Source of the DNA: Calliphora vicina
Lineage: Eukaryota; Arthropoda; Insecta; Diptera; Calliphoridae
Direction: 5' to 3'
NCBI RefSeq assembly: GCF_958450345.1
Contig: NC_088780.1
Coordinates: forward strand, 121,720,226 to 121,784,225
Length of the DNA: 64,000 nucleotides
Shown: positions 33,491 through 45,697 of the stretch, in pieces
Layout: the number at the start of each line of letters is the position of its first letter
How positions within the stretch are numbered: position 1 is the first letter of the stretch
Notes under the pieces: generated by a model
Databases searched by the model: none
What the model saw: the letters and a program-made list of their open reading frames with translations, nothing else
What the model was told of the DNA's origin: nothing
Translations under genes and position numbers: made by a program

Positions 33491-33962
33491 TACAGTGGGT
33501 CAAAGTTTTAATTTTTAGATCGAAGGGAGCATTATACAAAATGAAAATAGTTTTGTAAGTTAATGTCTGAGAGAATTCTTATTGTCAGAGTTATATTGTG
33601 GAATTTTATGGGGATAATTTTTGTGGAAGATGTTAACCCTCTAGCTCCTCTCTTTTGACCAGTTTTTTCGAGAAAATAAAAAAAATCTTTTAAAAAGGAT
33701 ATTTAAGGATTAGAATATTCTACGAATTTTTGAGGAAAAATTTCGGTGGGAGTCAGCAAAGATACCAAAGTTGTAAATAAAGTTCTTTGCGCTTAATTAG
33801 CAAAATTCTCACATTTTTTTAGAAAATCGCCAAAAATCTATGTATGATCCGAATTAGCTGAAATTTAAAATATAAATAGTTCAGACAATAAATTACAACA
33901 TTTTTCTCATTTAGTGTAGTGCTCACTTCAAACAAAAAAAATTAAAACTTTGGCCCACTATA
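33491..33962. mobile_element. Tc1/mariner-type MITE, about 468 bp
   Basis: The element is 33493-33960. The left end CAGTGGGTCAAAGTTTTAAT and the right end ATTAAAACTTTGGCCCACTA form inverted repeats of about 24 bp. TA flanks both sides (33491-33492 and 33961-33962). CAGT-type ends with a TA duplication are typical of Tc1/mariner MITEs. It sits 3 bp after the family-A copy. No transposase is present. Confidence 0.7.
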
Positions 33963-34196
33963 CAACCAAAAAGCTCAGACCAGCTTTAATATAAGCTTAT
34001 TCAACAAAAATTATCTACTCAATATATATTTTCATAATTATAGGGTGGATATTCTGTTCTGTTGCACACTGTATTTAAATAGAAAATTTAGCATATTAGA
34101 AAACATATGTGATTTAAAATTTTTATTCCACTCCAGAGTTGAATCATTTCTATTCGAGAGTGTGCATTATTTTAAATTTGGAGTTAAAATTCAAAT

Positions 34197-35100
34197 GTTA
34201 TCATCAGGGAAACCGGAAATATGCTCTAAAAAAAGCGTTTTAGGCGCTTTAAATATGCAGTTAAAACTTTAAAATATGCTCTTAAAATTTAAAAAATATG
34301 CTATTAAAAAAACAAACTTTTACATAATATTTAACCAAAAAAAATTTACTTAAATTTTCAAATAAAAATCGTTGTCTATTGGATCTGAAAACATTTTTAA
34401 ACATAGAAAATGTTCTTTCGACATCAACTGATGTTACAGGAGCAAATTTAAAAGACAATATTTCTTTAACACTTTCTTTAACGGTTAAGTTTGAATTAGA
34501 CCTAAAATTTGATATTTAGATGGAGCTATTATTAAAATAGTGCTTATTTTATATTAAAACAAGTAAGAGAGCTATATTCGGCTGTGCCGAATCTTATATA
34601 CCCTTCACCTAATTATACTTCAAAATAAAAAATTTAAATATTTTTAGGTGAAAAAAATTTTTTTTTTCAGTTTTTTAATTTTTTGGATAAAAAAATTTTT
34701 CGAATTGTTATTTTAAATTTAAAAAAAAATTCTGTTTTTTAAATTTTTCTTTTGGTGAAAAGCCATCTATTTTTCAATTTTGAATTTTAAACAAAGGAAG
34801 TAAAAACCTGTAACACAACAGCGAAAAATAAGTAAGACAAAATTTGTTTTTGATAAACTCGAAATATGCTATTAAACAGTAAAATATGCTCTAAAAACGC
34901 AAAATATGACATAAATATGCTCTTAAAACAAATATATGCAAAAATATGTATTTAAGGGTAAAATATGCAAAAATATGCACTAACAAATCGATGCCAAAAT
35001 TCTTAAATAGTTCTGAAACGTGTAAATATCTTATCCATGTGCTCATTAGACTCACCAGAAAAAACATGCATTTGCATATTTTGGTTTCCCTGGTTATCAT
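34197..35100. mobile_element. hAT-like element, copy 2 (888 bp, inverted) with 8-bp target duplication
   Basis: The element is 34205-35092, with ends CAGGGAAACC and GGTTTCCCTG, flanked by GTTATCAT at 34197-34204 and 35093-35100. It is the reverse complement of 24017-24857, sharing for example 'gcatcgatttg', 'ttttctggtgagtcta' and 'tttacttcc'. A DINE-1-like fragment (34557-34760) is inserted where copy 1 has only an A/T run. Confidence 0.85.
34557..34760 (-). mobile_element. DINE-1-like fragment (family C) nested in the hAT-like element
   Basis: Begins AAAACAAGTAAGAGAGCTAT, then the hairpin TTCGGCTGTGCCGAA and TTATATACCCTTCACC, as at 63362-63412. The rest is A/T homopolymer-rich. Comparison with copy 1 of the hAT-like element places the junctions in a short A run, so any duplication cannot be told from that run. 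Confidence 0.6.
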
Positions 35101-35808
35101 TAACATGACTTATGTTAAGTATTAGATTGCAAATTTTGTCAATAGAATTAAAAATACAAATATTAGTTTAGCTACAAAATAAGGTAAACATTTCTTTTTA
35201 ATGTTTTTTTTTTGGAAATAGTGATAATTTTTGCAGCAAATATATTTTACAGAATTGTAGAGAAAAGGAATTTGTATTGCAGACTGTTGGTAAATTTAGA
35301 TATGTTTGGGACAGTGATATTTTTAAAATAATGAAATTAGAATTTTGTGTTTTAATTGTATATTTACAACTTTATTATTTGGAGAAATAATTTTGCTAAA
35401 ATTTCACTGTGTATTTTGAACCGTTAACATTTTTTACTGGAGTTCAGAATGGAGTGACTCTGCCATTGTGAACTTAGCTTAAAGTAAATGCCATTAACAT
35501 TAAATTTTGTATTCTCAAAATTAACTTAATGATAATTTGATTACCTTGGATTATAATCAGCCCAATTATGAATAAAAAATCCGCGAAAGTTTTTTCCCTT
35601 TGCATATTATTCCTAGTCAAATTCAATGTTGCAAATGGGATAAGGGATTTTTTATTCATAATTGCTCTGAATATGATTTCATTGGATATATTTGGGTCTT
35701 ATTATAATTGCTTTGGATCATAATATGATTACTTCAGAGTATATTAAGATCATTTATAACAATGTTATGATTATATTGAGTAATAATATAGTTTTATAAG
35801 ATCACATC
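35101..35808. other. AT-rich non-coding stretch with a small hairpin
   Basis: CAATTATGAATAAAAAATCC at 35562 is inverted as GGATTTTTTATTCATAATTG ending at 35666. 'attataatc' and 'tatgatt' words recur to 36110. No gene seen. Confidence 0.4.
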
Positions 35809-35810
35809 AT

Positions 35811-36012
35811 GGTCTGCAATTAGGTTGCATTGTCATAATGTCCTAAAATATTATTTTAGTTTAAACAAATTGTGTTATTTTATGACAAAACAATAAACAT
35901 AGTTCAAAAAGTCTTATTAGTTTATAACTTTTTTGTTTGAAACACAACAAAAATTTGTTTAAACAAAAAAAATATTTTAGGACATTATTACAATACGATC
36001 TAATAGTAGACC
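35811..36012. repeat. Family-L-related hairpin element
   Basis: The left GGTCTGCAATTAGGTTGCAT and right 'acgatctaatagtagacc' ends are inverted. Inside, 'cataatgtcctaaaatat' pairs with 'atattttaggacattat', the same words as in the 22041-22296 arms. Confidence 0.6.
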
Positions 36013-36127
36013 ATTTGAATCCCCCAATTATATTTTATGATAGTAATATGTTCGGCTTACAATCATAAATCTTATCATAATATGTTGCTCTTAGATTATA
36101 TTTATCACATCTAGGTTTTTTCTCTGC

Positions 36128-36522
36128 TCCTTAAAGTTACTTTCGGAAGTAGGTGTGATTTCTTTTTATATAAAACTTATTTGTTGCAGAATTTGTGTAG
36201 ATACCTCTGAATCGGATATTTATGACAGGTCTATATCGGAAAGAAATTTGTATGTGGTCAAGGTGAAATAATGAACCGATTTCAACCAATTTCGAAAAAA
36301 GCACAGCTATTAAATTTCATAATCATAATGTCAACAAAATTGCGATCAGTACTTTGCGAACAAAGTTTTCATGGACAAACAGACAGACAGATCGTTTAAT
36401 AGAATCTGAAAGTGATATTAAGTCGATCGGTATACTTTGGGATGGGTATTAGACTAATATTTTTGGACGTTACATCAGCACAAACACATAACATCCTCCC
36501 CACTATGGTAGGACAGGTTATA
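36128..36522 (-). mobile_element. mini-me-like element, inverted diverged copy
   Basis: On the minus strand it opens with 'taacctgtcctaccatagtg', 'gggaggatgttatgtgtttg' and 'taccgatcgactt', then 'gtctgtctgtttgtcc' in place of the longer GTCC core, and ends near 'cacctacttccgaaagtaac'. The 3' hairpin end is missing. Confidence 0.6.
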
Positions 36523-36524
36523 AA

Positions 36525-38095
36525 TAGGATCAAAAGTCGAAAAGTCAACTATACAGATAATTTAAAAGGTCGAATATTCGAATAGACCTCTTTTTATATA
36601 TTGAACACATTTGAAAAGTAGACTTTTTGTTTTAACTATATACATAACCGTAGTAATTACTTACCCTAATCAAAATCAACGTGTTATAATAATAAGCTAA
36701 AATTCTATAGTGTAAGTAGTTAAATGTCAGAATATTATTAGCATTTCAATTCATTAAGTGGTAATGAAAGTTTTTGCAAATAGCAACAATTATTGAAATT
36801 AGTAATTTCCAATACTTTTAAAATATCATGAAATTATCCTCCATTATTTTTCGCATTTAATAAAATTTAAACTTTTAACTATTTTAATAAAAAAAAATTA
36901 TTGACTCAATATTCCAACAATTACCATCTCCAGCAAAAAACCAATAAAATTTATTCAAATTATTACACAAGTTTTTCTGTTGACCGCAATCAAATAAAAA
37001 CAAATTCTCCCTCAAAAAATAAACTTGTAAATTTAACTCATTTGTAATGCAAATCAAAAATAACAATAATAGAAATTATTATTTTGTTAAAATAAATTCA
37101 TTTTTTTTTTTATTATTTCAGTTAATTTAAGTATTATTGTTGTAAATGGTAAAAAAAAGAGAATAAAAAGATTTTGGCCATTTTTATAATGCAGTATTCA
37201 AATTCTATTTGAAACACAAAAAACAAAACAGAAATAAATTAAGTATAAAAACAAAATAATTTGAAATGAAACAAATGCTGATGATGTTAATTGTGACACT
37301 GGTGGTTTTTGCAGTACTAATGTCAGACATAGAGTACGAATGAATATGTAGTCAACTGCTTGCTGTGTTATTGTGGCTGAATGCTGGTGGCAATAGAGTC
37401 AGATTCAGTTGCTTGCTGCTGCATCTATCGTATTTTGCAAGTATTAATGCCAGACCATCAAATAGTCAATGTTATGGTTGTTGATATTATAAAAATCATT
37501 GAAGCTTCAAAATACCTACAAATAAAATGCTTAATACATATATAATTATATATACTTATAAATGTATGTATATATTGTACATATGTAAATATTTCCATGT
37601 ACTTATTTACATATATAGTTATTTATGTTTCGTTTTTGGGTTATAACTGCAGTAGAACAGTGTGGTATTCAAAATTAATGTATTTTGGATTTTATAATAT
37701 TAAAATATGTCTAACCCTAACAGCGAAAATATCTTAACCAACAATATATTCGATTGGTTTTGAAATACCATTGAAATACTATAGTAAAACACTTTTAGCT
37801 TAAGTGAAAATAAAAAAAAAAATGCTTCTAATATAAAGTTTGTTGTTATTATGTATTTAAGATTTTTTCGCTGTTACGGTTCGATATGTAAAATTAAAAT
37901 AAAATTGGTAAAATCTTGAGGGTTTAGGAAAATTGGAAAACTTTGGCAAACATTTAAGTAAACATTATGTAATTTGTAGAGAACAACAGAAGCCGTGTTT
38001 TTAAGACAGAATCGAACCTAATATTTGACCTAATCCGAAACGTTTTAAATGTAATTTCGTAATATCTTCTTTAACCAATTTTTGAAACAGCGAAA
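36525..38095. other. AT-rich non-coding stretch, no gene seen
   Basis: Contains 'acatatgtaaat' and TATATA-rich simple sequence at 37540-37620. An acceptor-like 'tttttattatttcag' ends at 37121 without a convincing exon. Confidence 0.4.
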
Positions 38096-38099
38096 TCCA

Positions 38100-38300
38100 T
38101 AGCGGACTAATTTTCGAAGGAATATGATCCACAATTGCGGCAATTTTGACGATTAACATAGGCATTTAGAATGAAAATGTGCTTATCTCTCGTGTGATGC
38201 TCCACTTTTACTATCCCTAAATTGTCAGCTGTCAACCATAGACATCTCATGCATTTTTGTAAAAAATTTGCATTGTTCAGGAGCGAATATCTCTTTGAAA
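38100..38300 (-). pseudogene. Tc1/mariner-superfamily transposase fragment
   Basis: On the minus strand one frame reads HIFILNAYVNRQNCRNCGS, close to the F-x-L-N-G-Y-V-N-x-Q-N-C-R-I-W-G block after the first catalytic Asp in transposases of a widespread insect group of the IS630/Tc1/mariner superfamily (recalled motif). The conserved IW is mutated and a stop follows soon after. A longer relative is at 49660-50045. Confidence 0.5.
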
Positions 38301-38733
38301 TGCGTAATTCTGTTATGTTCTTTAAATGGAATAGTATCCAGGGGTTGTACCACTAGCATGGGTGGGACGGCCCTCCAAAGTTAGTGGGGGTAAAGTGGAA
38401 TTTTTCAAAATTTGACCATTGTGTCAAAATAAGGAACATTTTAGAGGTATAGTTCCTTGGGCAGATGGACCGAATTTGAACATGCCAACAAATGGACAAA
38501 TTATTTTGTCCCCGACTGTATCATGCAGTTACTTAATAAAATTAGTTAAACAGTTTGGTTTTTGTTTTTTCATTTTTTAGTTAAGCTAATGAAAACTTAT
38601 GCTACATGTTTTATTTTATATTCTTTTTCTTGTTTCTTTTTGCAAATTATTTTTAGAAATATGAAGTTATTATTATTATTTGAAAGCTTTTCAAAAATTA
38701 AAAATAACAATGTCAGCATAATCAACAACTTTA

Positions 38734-39390
38734 TTATACCCTACACCACCACACAGTGGGGAGGGTATTATGCTTTTGTGCAGATGTTTGTAACGCCCGA
38801 CTTAGAATCACTTTCTGAGTCCGTCTGGTCGGCTGGCTGGCTGGCTGTCCATGTAAACCTTGTGCGCAGAGTACAGGTCGCAATTTTGAAGATATTTCGA
38901 TGAAATTTGTTACATATTATTTTTTCGACCAAGCCTGTTGAAAGTGGCTAAAATCGGTCCATTATTTCACGTAGCTCCCATACAAATGTCCTCCCGAAAT
39001 TGGACTTTATCGGTCATAAATGTTTAATTTATATATGTATCTCCACAAATTCCGCTCCAAATAAGTTTTATATACACAAAATTCATGTCACCAAATTTTG
39101 TTACGATCGGTCCATAATTAGTCATAGCTCCCATATAGACCCGCTTCCGAAAATCACTTTAACGTGCATAAATCTTTTAAAAATGTTGGCAAACACTTAA
39201 AATTCAACATAAATAACTTTCGTATAGACATAAATCACACGACCTAATTTCATGGTGATCGGCCCACTTCCGAAAATCACTCAAAAATATAAATTATTGA
39301 AATTTTAAAAGAAAAATGTTTTTGCTCTTTTACTTAGTGTAGGGTATTATATGGTCGGGCTTGACCGATCATACTTTCTTACTTGTTTTT
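38734..39390 (+). mobile_element. mini-me-like element, family A, copy with small deletions
   Basis: Has both ends (TATACCCTACACCACC and CTTACTTGTTTTT). It lacks about 60 bp before the GTCC core (the core is reduced to GTCCGTCTGG plus GGCTGGCTGGCTG) and one 'ccataattggtcatagctcc' block near 39260. The 113-codon frame at 38562-38903 runs into the element from outside and is not a gene. Confidence 0.75.
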
Positions 39391-41110
39391 ATTGAATTTT
39401 GTACCCTACAAACAAATTATTATTTGCTGTATACACCAAATGTATTTTTCGTTTTTTTTTATTATTTTCAAACTAATATTCTGATATTTCACTACTTAAA
39501 CAGTAACATTTTAACCCTTTGTTGACTGACGTTACTTATAAGTACCATAACAATAATAAGCTTACAAAATGAAAACAAAACATATTTTGAACCTTTTTGT
39601 CCAAAAGTACTTTGAAAAACACTATCATCTTTGGAATACTATATTTTTTTTGACTATTGGCAAACCCGCCAGAATAATGGTGCATAATTTCATGTTCTCA
39701 TTGCGGTGATTATTTATGTTGTAATGATAAATAATACTATTTCGTAAAATACCATAAAATAGACTTGTAATAGAAAATGTTATAAAAGATACAAAACGAA
39801 GCAATATATTCATAAAAATTAAACAAAAATCGATGAGTTTTTTTATCCTTTGGCTGATGCTGGCCCAACGGTACCAGGTCCCTTTAGAATCCTTGCAGGT
39901 CCCTTTCGGTTCCTTGCAGGTCCTCCACAAAGTTAAAAATTTTTAAATAACTTCCTGAAGTCCTTATTTTCAATATTTCATAAAAAAAAATAAAACTTTT
40001 TCAACGATTTATAACCTTGATCCACAAGGGGTTAACTCTGGTGATGTCATTGGAGGCATGACTTAACATGAGAATGTGATCATTTAAATTACTTCTTAAG
40101 AAGCTGTTATTTAACAGATAATAAATAAGTCATTCACCTAAGTAATGCAGCCGTTATATACTTATTATTGAAAAGTAACATCAAGCCATTACCATCATTT
40201 TGCTGGTTTACTAATGAAAATGTGTGATCATAAAACATAATCAAATGTAGCTCCTTAAAAAGCCTCCTAAGATTTACTAAACCTATTGAACTTGTTTTTT
40301 ATTTTTCAAAAAAAAAGAATACCACTAGATAGTTAGCAGCAGCTAATAACAGACAATTTTTTTTTAATCTTTCGCTATTGAATGCTGGTTATTAATGTAA
40401 ATTTTTGGATGCGCGCGTGTTCTCTTTTGGATAGAAAAAAAAAACAATAATAAAACACACATTGCAGTCAAAAATACAAGAACGAGTATTTTATAAATAC
40501 ATTTATTTGAAAATACACATTCTCATGCAGTAAACAACAAATAAATATAAAAGTTTTTGTTGAAATTTAAGTAAAATATGTAAATTTATGAAAAATAGAC
40601 GAGAAGAACAAGTGTAGCCCAAAACTAAAATGCAAAAATATTCAAATTCATGATACAATCATCGATATAAAACGTTTTATCATTGTTTTTGTAATACTTA
40701 ATACATACAAACTCATGTGAGGAAAATCATATCCTTAGGCTGCTCTTAAAATATGAACTTGTAAATTTTAAACGTAACTCTCAGTCAAGGAAGAGTTACG
40801 GTTTAAGTTCTTACATATATTCTAAATGTTAATTTTGTTAAAAAATGTTATATTCGCCCATAATGCAGAGGCTTTCTATATCAACCGATGTGGCACAGTA
40901 TTAAAAAAGTACAATCATCCTAAAATGAATAATTATTGTGTCTAAAATGCTTGCTCCATATAAATTAGCTGAAGTCTAGTATTTGTCCACATGTTTTTCT
41001 CTAGTAGGGTGGGGATTGTGTCTATGCAAGTGCGGTTATGTCCGTTTTACACGTATTTATCAATACATTGACTTTAATGTGTGAGTGTCAGGGATGGTAA
41101 AATTCGGTAT
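39391..41110. other. AT-rich non-coding stretch, no gene seen
   Basis: A triplicated word 'tcctttagaatcc/ccctttcggttcc' with 'cttgcaggtcc' is at 39879-39915. 40025-40180 shares 'ggtgatgtcattggaggca' and 'taagtaatgcag' with 51480-51500 and 52622-52660 (minor family N). No gene recognised. Confidence 0.4.
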
Positions 41111-41114
41111 CGAA

Positions 41115-41345
41115 ATACTGTTTGAGCAGTCATAAATATGTTGATTAAAATTAGTTCTAAGTACTCTGAAATTATACTGTAAAGTATGGCGGAAATCGGA
41201 CTACATTTGTCCCTAGTCTTCATACTGGACATACACTTGTTTTATATGAACATAAATACTTCTATCTACATTTGTGAGAACCGGTCCATAATTGACCCTA
41301 TATAACCCCTATATCAAAAAAATATTCTATTGTCAATAAATAATT
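41115..41345 (+). mobile_element. DINE-1/mini-me-like fragment (family D)
   Basis: Shares 'gaaatactgtttga', 'ctgaaattatactgtaaagt' and 'gatcggac'-like words with 17222-17345, and 'ggtccataattgaccctata' with the family. Core and ends are absent. Confidence 0.45.
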
Positions 41346-41561
41346 TATATACGAGTATAATGATACTAACATAAATGTGGAGCTGAGGAAAAAATTCGTT
41401 CATATTCAACTCGAATTTATTAATAAATTTGTGTATAAATCTGTCAATTCAAGGGAGACCTCCCTGATTGAAATTAAAAAATCCGGCTCCCTTAGGATTT
41501 GAAGCGAGATTAGTATTGCCAAAATTTATCTTTCTAGGTATTTTGAGAGCTTCAAAAATAT

Positions 41562-42110
41562 TCAGCTTTGCCGAATCGTATATACCCTTCACCAAATCAT
41601 ACTTTAAAATACATTTTTTAAATATTTTTTGGTAAACAAAATAATTTTTTTTTTCAAAATATTTTAAAATTTTTTTTAATTGTTTTTTAAAAAAGTTTTT
41701 TCCAATTTTTTTGAAAAAAGAATTTATAGCATAAAAATTTTTTGATGAAAAAAAAAAATCAGTTTAAAAAATATTTTCCCGATTTTGTCGCAGTTTAGGT
41801 CCAACTTACTATATTTTCGTTGCAATGGACTTTGAAATATCTATCATTAGATATCCATATTTTCTATATTAATAACTTAGTAATTCAGATATAGATCCAA
41901 AATATGCCAAAAATCAAGGTTGTCCCGGTTTTTTCCTCATATCTCAACCATTTGTGGGCCGATTTTAAAGAAGAATTACTGATATATTGACGAATCATCA
42001 GACGGACTTGGCTATATCGACTTCGCTATCTATAACGATCCAGAATATATGTACTTTGTGGGGTCGCAAATGAAAAAATGTAGACATTACAAACGGAATG
42101 AAACGAAAAA
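41562..42110 (-). mobile_element. DINE-1-like element (family C), copy
   Basis: Starts near 'attcagctttgccgaatcgt' and 'atacccttcacc' and includes 'tatctatcattagatatcca', 'tatctcaaccatttgtgg', 'cgctatctataacgatcc' and 'gggtcgcaaatgaaaaa', all shared with 63363-64000. The long T/A homopolymers after the 5' end are also shared. Non-coding. Confidence 0.6.
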
Positions 42111-42149
42111 AAACTGTTATACTAAGAATTTACACTAAATAAAGGTTAT

Positions 42150-42600
42150 TCCAAAATCTTTGTACAGTGAAATTGTAATACATGAAATTTGCATAGATAA
42201 ACAATTTTGTATCGTAAAAACGATATAATTAGATAGATAAACTGTTTTCACAAAATATTCAACAGATGAAACCGTTATACACAAAACGTTTAAACATAGA
42301 AGAAAACTTTTATAAACAGGAAATTTTAAATCCATAAAATTCCAGTTATACTGAAAACTAAATAGAATCTATTATACACAAAATTTGCCATAGACAAACA
42401 GTTATACAAACTTTTTCTATACATAAACTGTTATACAGGGAAATTGCATAAAGAGGAAACTGTCACGTAATTAATTTTCTACAAAAAACTACTGTTGTAT
42501 ATGAAAATACTTATACAGTCAATTTTCCGTAGAAAAAAACTATTATATACATATATAGACAATTTTCAATATATATAACTGTAATACACTAAATTTTCGC
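42150..42600. repeat. Degenerate tandem repeat, about 30-40 bp unit
   Basis: Words of the type ACTGTTATACA, ACAAAATTT, CATAGA(T)AAAC recur about every 30-40 bp across the interval, roughly a dozen times, with much variation. Examples are near 42160, 42240, 42275, 42375, 42400, 42430 and 42510. The 66-codon frame on the minus strand is a reading of the array. Confidence 0.5.
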
Positions 42601-42775
42601 TTTTGAATATGAAACAGCAGCAAGAAAAGTAGGAACGTATCAACATTTCCATCCCTTTAAGTGCATTTATTTGCATGTGCTCAAACTACTGCATATTAAT
42701 TTGTATTTATTAGATGAATATTTGCTAAAACAATTTGTGCGAGATTTTATTCTAACAGTGATTTTGTAATAGAAT

Positions 42776-43628
42776 TAGGGTTTTTAATTTCCCGACCTTT
42801 TTTGATTCCCGGGAATCGGGAAATTGTTTTCTACATTTCCGTGAAGGAATATATATAATAGGAATATTATAGCCAAATTTCATATAAAAACTGTTATCAT
42901 TACTAAATATCAGTGCTTCGAATTAATTAATAAAATTTGAGCTTAATTCACTAAAATCTTAATCCGTAATTAAAGAACGTCAGCCTTTCATTCCATAAAT
43001 CCATTCCAAATATTTAATTTTTTAGATTCATTCCAAAGCCATTGTTTAAACTGAATTAATTTTAAAGTTAATGAAAAACAGAATTTATTCAAACTTTGAA
43101 TGATTAAATTTTAGTTAAACCAAATCATTTACAAAATTAATTAAAAAAATTGTCTTCAGGCTTTTTGTACTAGATTTGAATTGAAGAGAAATTTAATCAT
43201 TTAATAAATTTTTGAAGCTATTTTTTTATGGATTTGAAGAAGAAATTTAAAGAAATTAGAATGATTCAATTAGAAATAAATTCTATAAATAATGAATTCA
43301 TTTTTTAAATTTTCATACGAAAAACCCCAAATAATTATAATAATAATAACAACCCCAAATAAATAAAATATTATTGCGAGATGTAAGCAAAAAACTGTAA
43401 AAAAATGTTCACTGTTTTTTGGTGAAAAAATCGAGTTCTAACTTGTTTTCTAGTTCTAACTTTTCACGGTTTTTTGGTGAAAAAATCGAGTTCTAACTTG
43501 TTTTCTATGTATTTTCGTCAGTTTCTAATTCCCGGGATTCCCGACTAAAAATCCCGGGAATCGGGTAGTGAAAAATTGCCAAAATTCCCGGGAAATTTGT
43601 ACCGGGAATTCCCGGGATAAAAACCCTA
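42776..43628. mobile_element. CCCGGG-rich inverted-end element
   Basis: The left end TAGGGTTTTTAATTTCCCG and the right end CGGGATAAAAACCCTA are inverted, flanked by AAT on both sides (42773-42775 and 43629-43631). The right 120 bp repeats 'cccgggaat/attcccggga' several times, with one instance near the left end. The interior carries family Q (42900-43310) and a duplicated block near 43414-43505 ('gtgaaaaaatcgagttctaa' twice). The frame 43525-43839 (-) reads the repeat and is not a gene. Confidence 0.6.
42900..43310. repeat. Family-Q AT-rich repeat, copy 1
   Basis: Shares 'tgagcttaattcact', 'aaatcttaat', 'gtcagcc', 'ttcaatgattaaattt' and 'gaagagaaatttaatcattt'-like blocks with 56960-57371. 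It may be the interior of the CCCGGG-rich element. Confidence 0.55.
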
Positions 43629-43681
43629 AATAAAATTTAAAAAAAAAATAATTCTTTAAACAATTGACGTTGTGTTGGCAA

Positions 43682-44074
43682 TACCCAGAAATTGTAGATA
43701 AGTGCACCGAACTATTAATTTTACTTATCATAGGGGTCACCACTATGTGACGAGTTATTTTAACATGTGGGTGTTCTAGGCGGTAGTCAATTAACACTCC
43801 AAATTTACAAAGACTAAACTTCGCATTACAAAAGTTCATTTAGTGACAATTGACTCTCCAATAGACTACTACTAGTGTGTAATAAAACTACTTTCTAAAG
43901 TACGGTACAAAAAAGATTTAAAGTGTCTCTAGATTACATAGAGACACTAAAGTATAACCAAATAACCAATTCACTCTGAACATACGTATCAAATGATCCA
44001 AAAATATATAAATTGTCAGTCAAGTAGTTAGCTGTTAGTGAAAATTACAGTCTAAAAAAATACATTGACTTCTT
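43682..44074 (+). repeat. Family-E repeat, copy 3 (diverged, deleted)
   Basis: Starts TACCCAGAAATTG with 'gcaccgaactattaatttta', then 'tattttaacatgtg', 'ctttctaaagt' and 'catagagacactaaagt', ending near 'tacattgacttcttg'. Confidence 0.55.
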
Positions 44075-44993
44075 GTGAAAAAGTTCATTTTTTAAAATAA
44101 ATTGTTCAGATCAAAAAAATAAATCTCTGTAATTTATAATATATCTGTCATAAAATAGACTATTTCAACATTTTAAACATAACTAATACATATTTTTTTA
44201 AAATAAAACACAAAATTTTGAAATTCCAACATATTCAATTCTAAAGTTTTAAATTCCACATACATATCTCAACACCTGTTATGCATTCATACTCGTTTAC
44301 ATATTGCTAACAAAGAAAAAAAATACTAAGAGTAGTTCTTTTCACAAAAATCTCATTTACATATTCAGATTCTCATTAGATCAGCCGTAGGTAACCTTTT
44401 GGCATTTAAAACAATAATCCACCAAACAAAACTGAAATAAATTCCACACTACTAGTTAAAAAGAAATCTAAAAATACAATAAATGTTTTACTGAATATTA
44501 AATAAACATAATGTCAATAGAGTCAAAATAATACTACAGCTAGTTATAAATGTATCACCAAAACCAAATACACCAAACAATTTTGAATAAAACCAGTACT
44601 ATAAAAAACCAAAATAAACCTTAATAATGTCTGTATTTATACACCCGTCCAAATACATATCTTATGCTACACAATGTGAATTTATTGTAGTCGCAACAAC
44701 AATACAACTAAAACCAATCAATGCAATTTTGCAAAATTAAATTGAAAAAATGTTTAAATTATAACGAAAGCAATTATATTATACTCAAGTTTTATAAACA
44801 TAAAATATTATAAAACAAAACCAAAAAAAATAAAATAAAACTTTAAAAACAGATTTATTTATTTTGTGAATAGAAAATTAACTTAAATGACCTTCAGTCA
44901 TTAACAGCTATTAATTAAATGCACGTATCAGTTATACAGTTATAACATTAACAATTTACGGTTTAAACCTTAAGTATACCGTTAAAACATTTA
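44075..44993. other. AT-rich non-coding stretch, no gene seen
   Basis: A- and AC-rich, with no recognised repeat, frame or site. Confidence 0.4.
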
Positions 44994-44995
44994 AT

Positions 44996-45341
44996 GGGTG
45001 CTGTATCAATATAATTTAGGGGGTTGTCATATTTAAATTACTGATTACAAAAGGACACTTAGTGACAATTGACTCTTCAGTAGTTTGTTATGGTGTATAA
45101 AATAACTGCTTTCTAAAATGCCATACAGACAAACATGAAATTAACTACACTTTAGATTATTTACAGACACTAAAGTGACAATTAACTTCACGCTAGATTA
45201 CCGGGGATGTATAAAGTAGCCAATTGACTTATCTTTGCATTACAAAGACCAAATGAACTAAAAATATATAAATTGTAATCAGTCATGTAATTAGACATTA
45301 TTGAAAATTATTGTCTAAAAGTGATACATTGACGAGTTGTG
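44996..45341 (+). repeat. Family-E repeat, copy 4 (5' diverged)
   Basis: Shares 'agtgacaattgactct', 'ctttctaaaatgcc', 'tagattaccggggatgtata' and 'tacattgac' with the other copies. Confidence 0.55.
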
Positions 45342-45697
45342 CGGTTAATTCCCACTTGGATAGAGGTTTGTGTGGGTTCTTTCCCATGCCTGTATTTCTA
45401 ATGCAAAAAGCTATACAAGTATTGAAAAATAACAAAACTAGCTGACAAATGAACTTAATCGGGAATTCGAGGACTGCAAATATTGACTTTGTAAAGGTTG
45501 ATTGAATGATCAATGTTGTCCCATTTGGGGTTTCAAAAACCAAATGCATGTTTGGTATTCACATTTTGTGCTGAAAATGTGTCTGCTCAAGCAATGACTG
45601 TCATTGTGGCACAATATAGCCTCTCGATAATAGAGTTCATACAGTCCATATTGGAGGATATTGATGTCAACATCATTTGTTCTATATATTTATTTTA

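Noticed and set aside
38562..38903. 113-codon plus-strand frame
   Set aside because: Its second half is the 5' part of the mini-me-like element and its first half is T-rich sequence.
43525..43839. 104-codon minus-strand frame with GNPGN/FPGFL-like repeats
   Set aside because: It is generated by the CCCGGGAATT repeat array at the end of the CCCGGG-rich element and then runs into family E.
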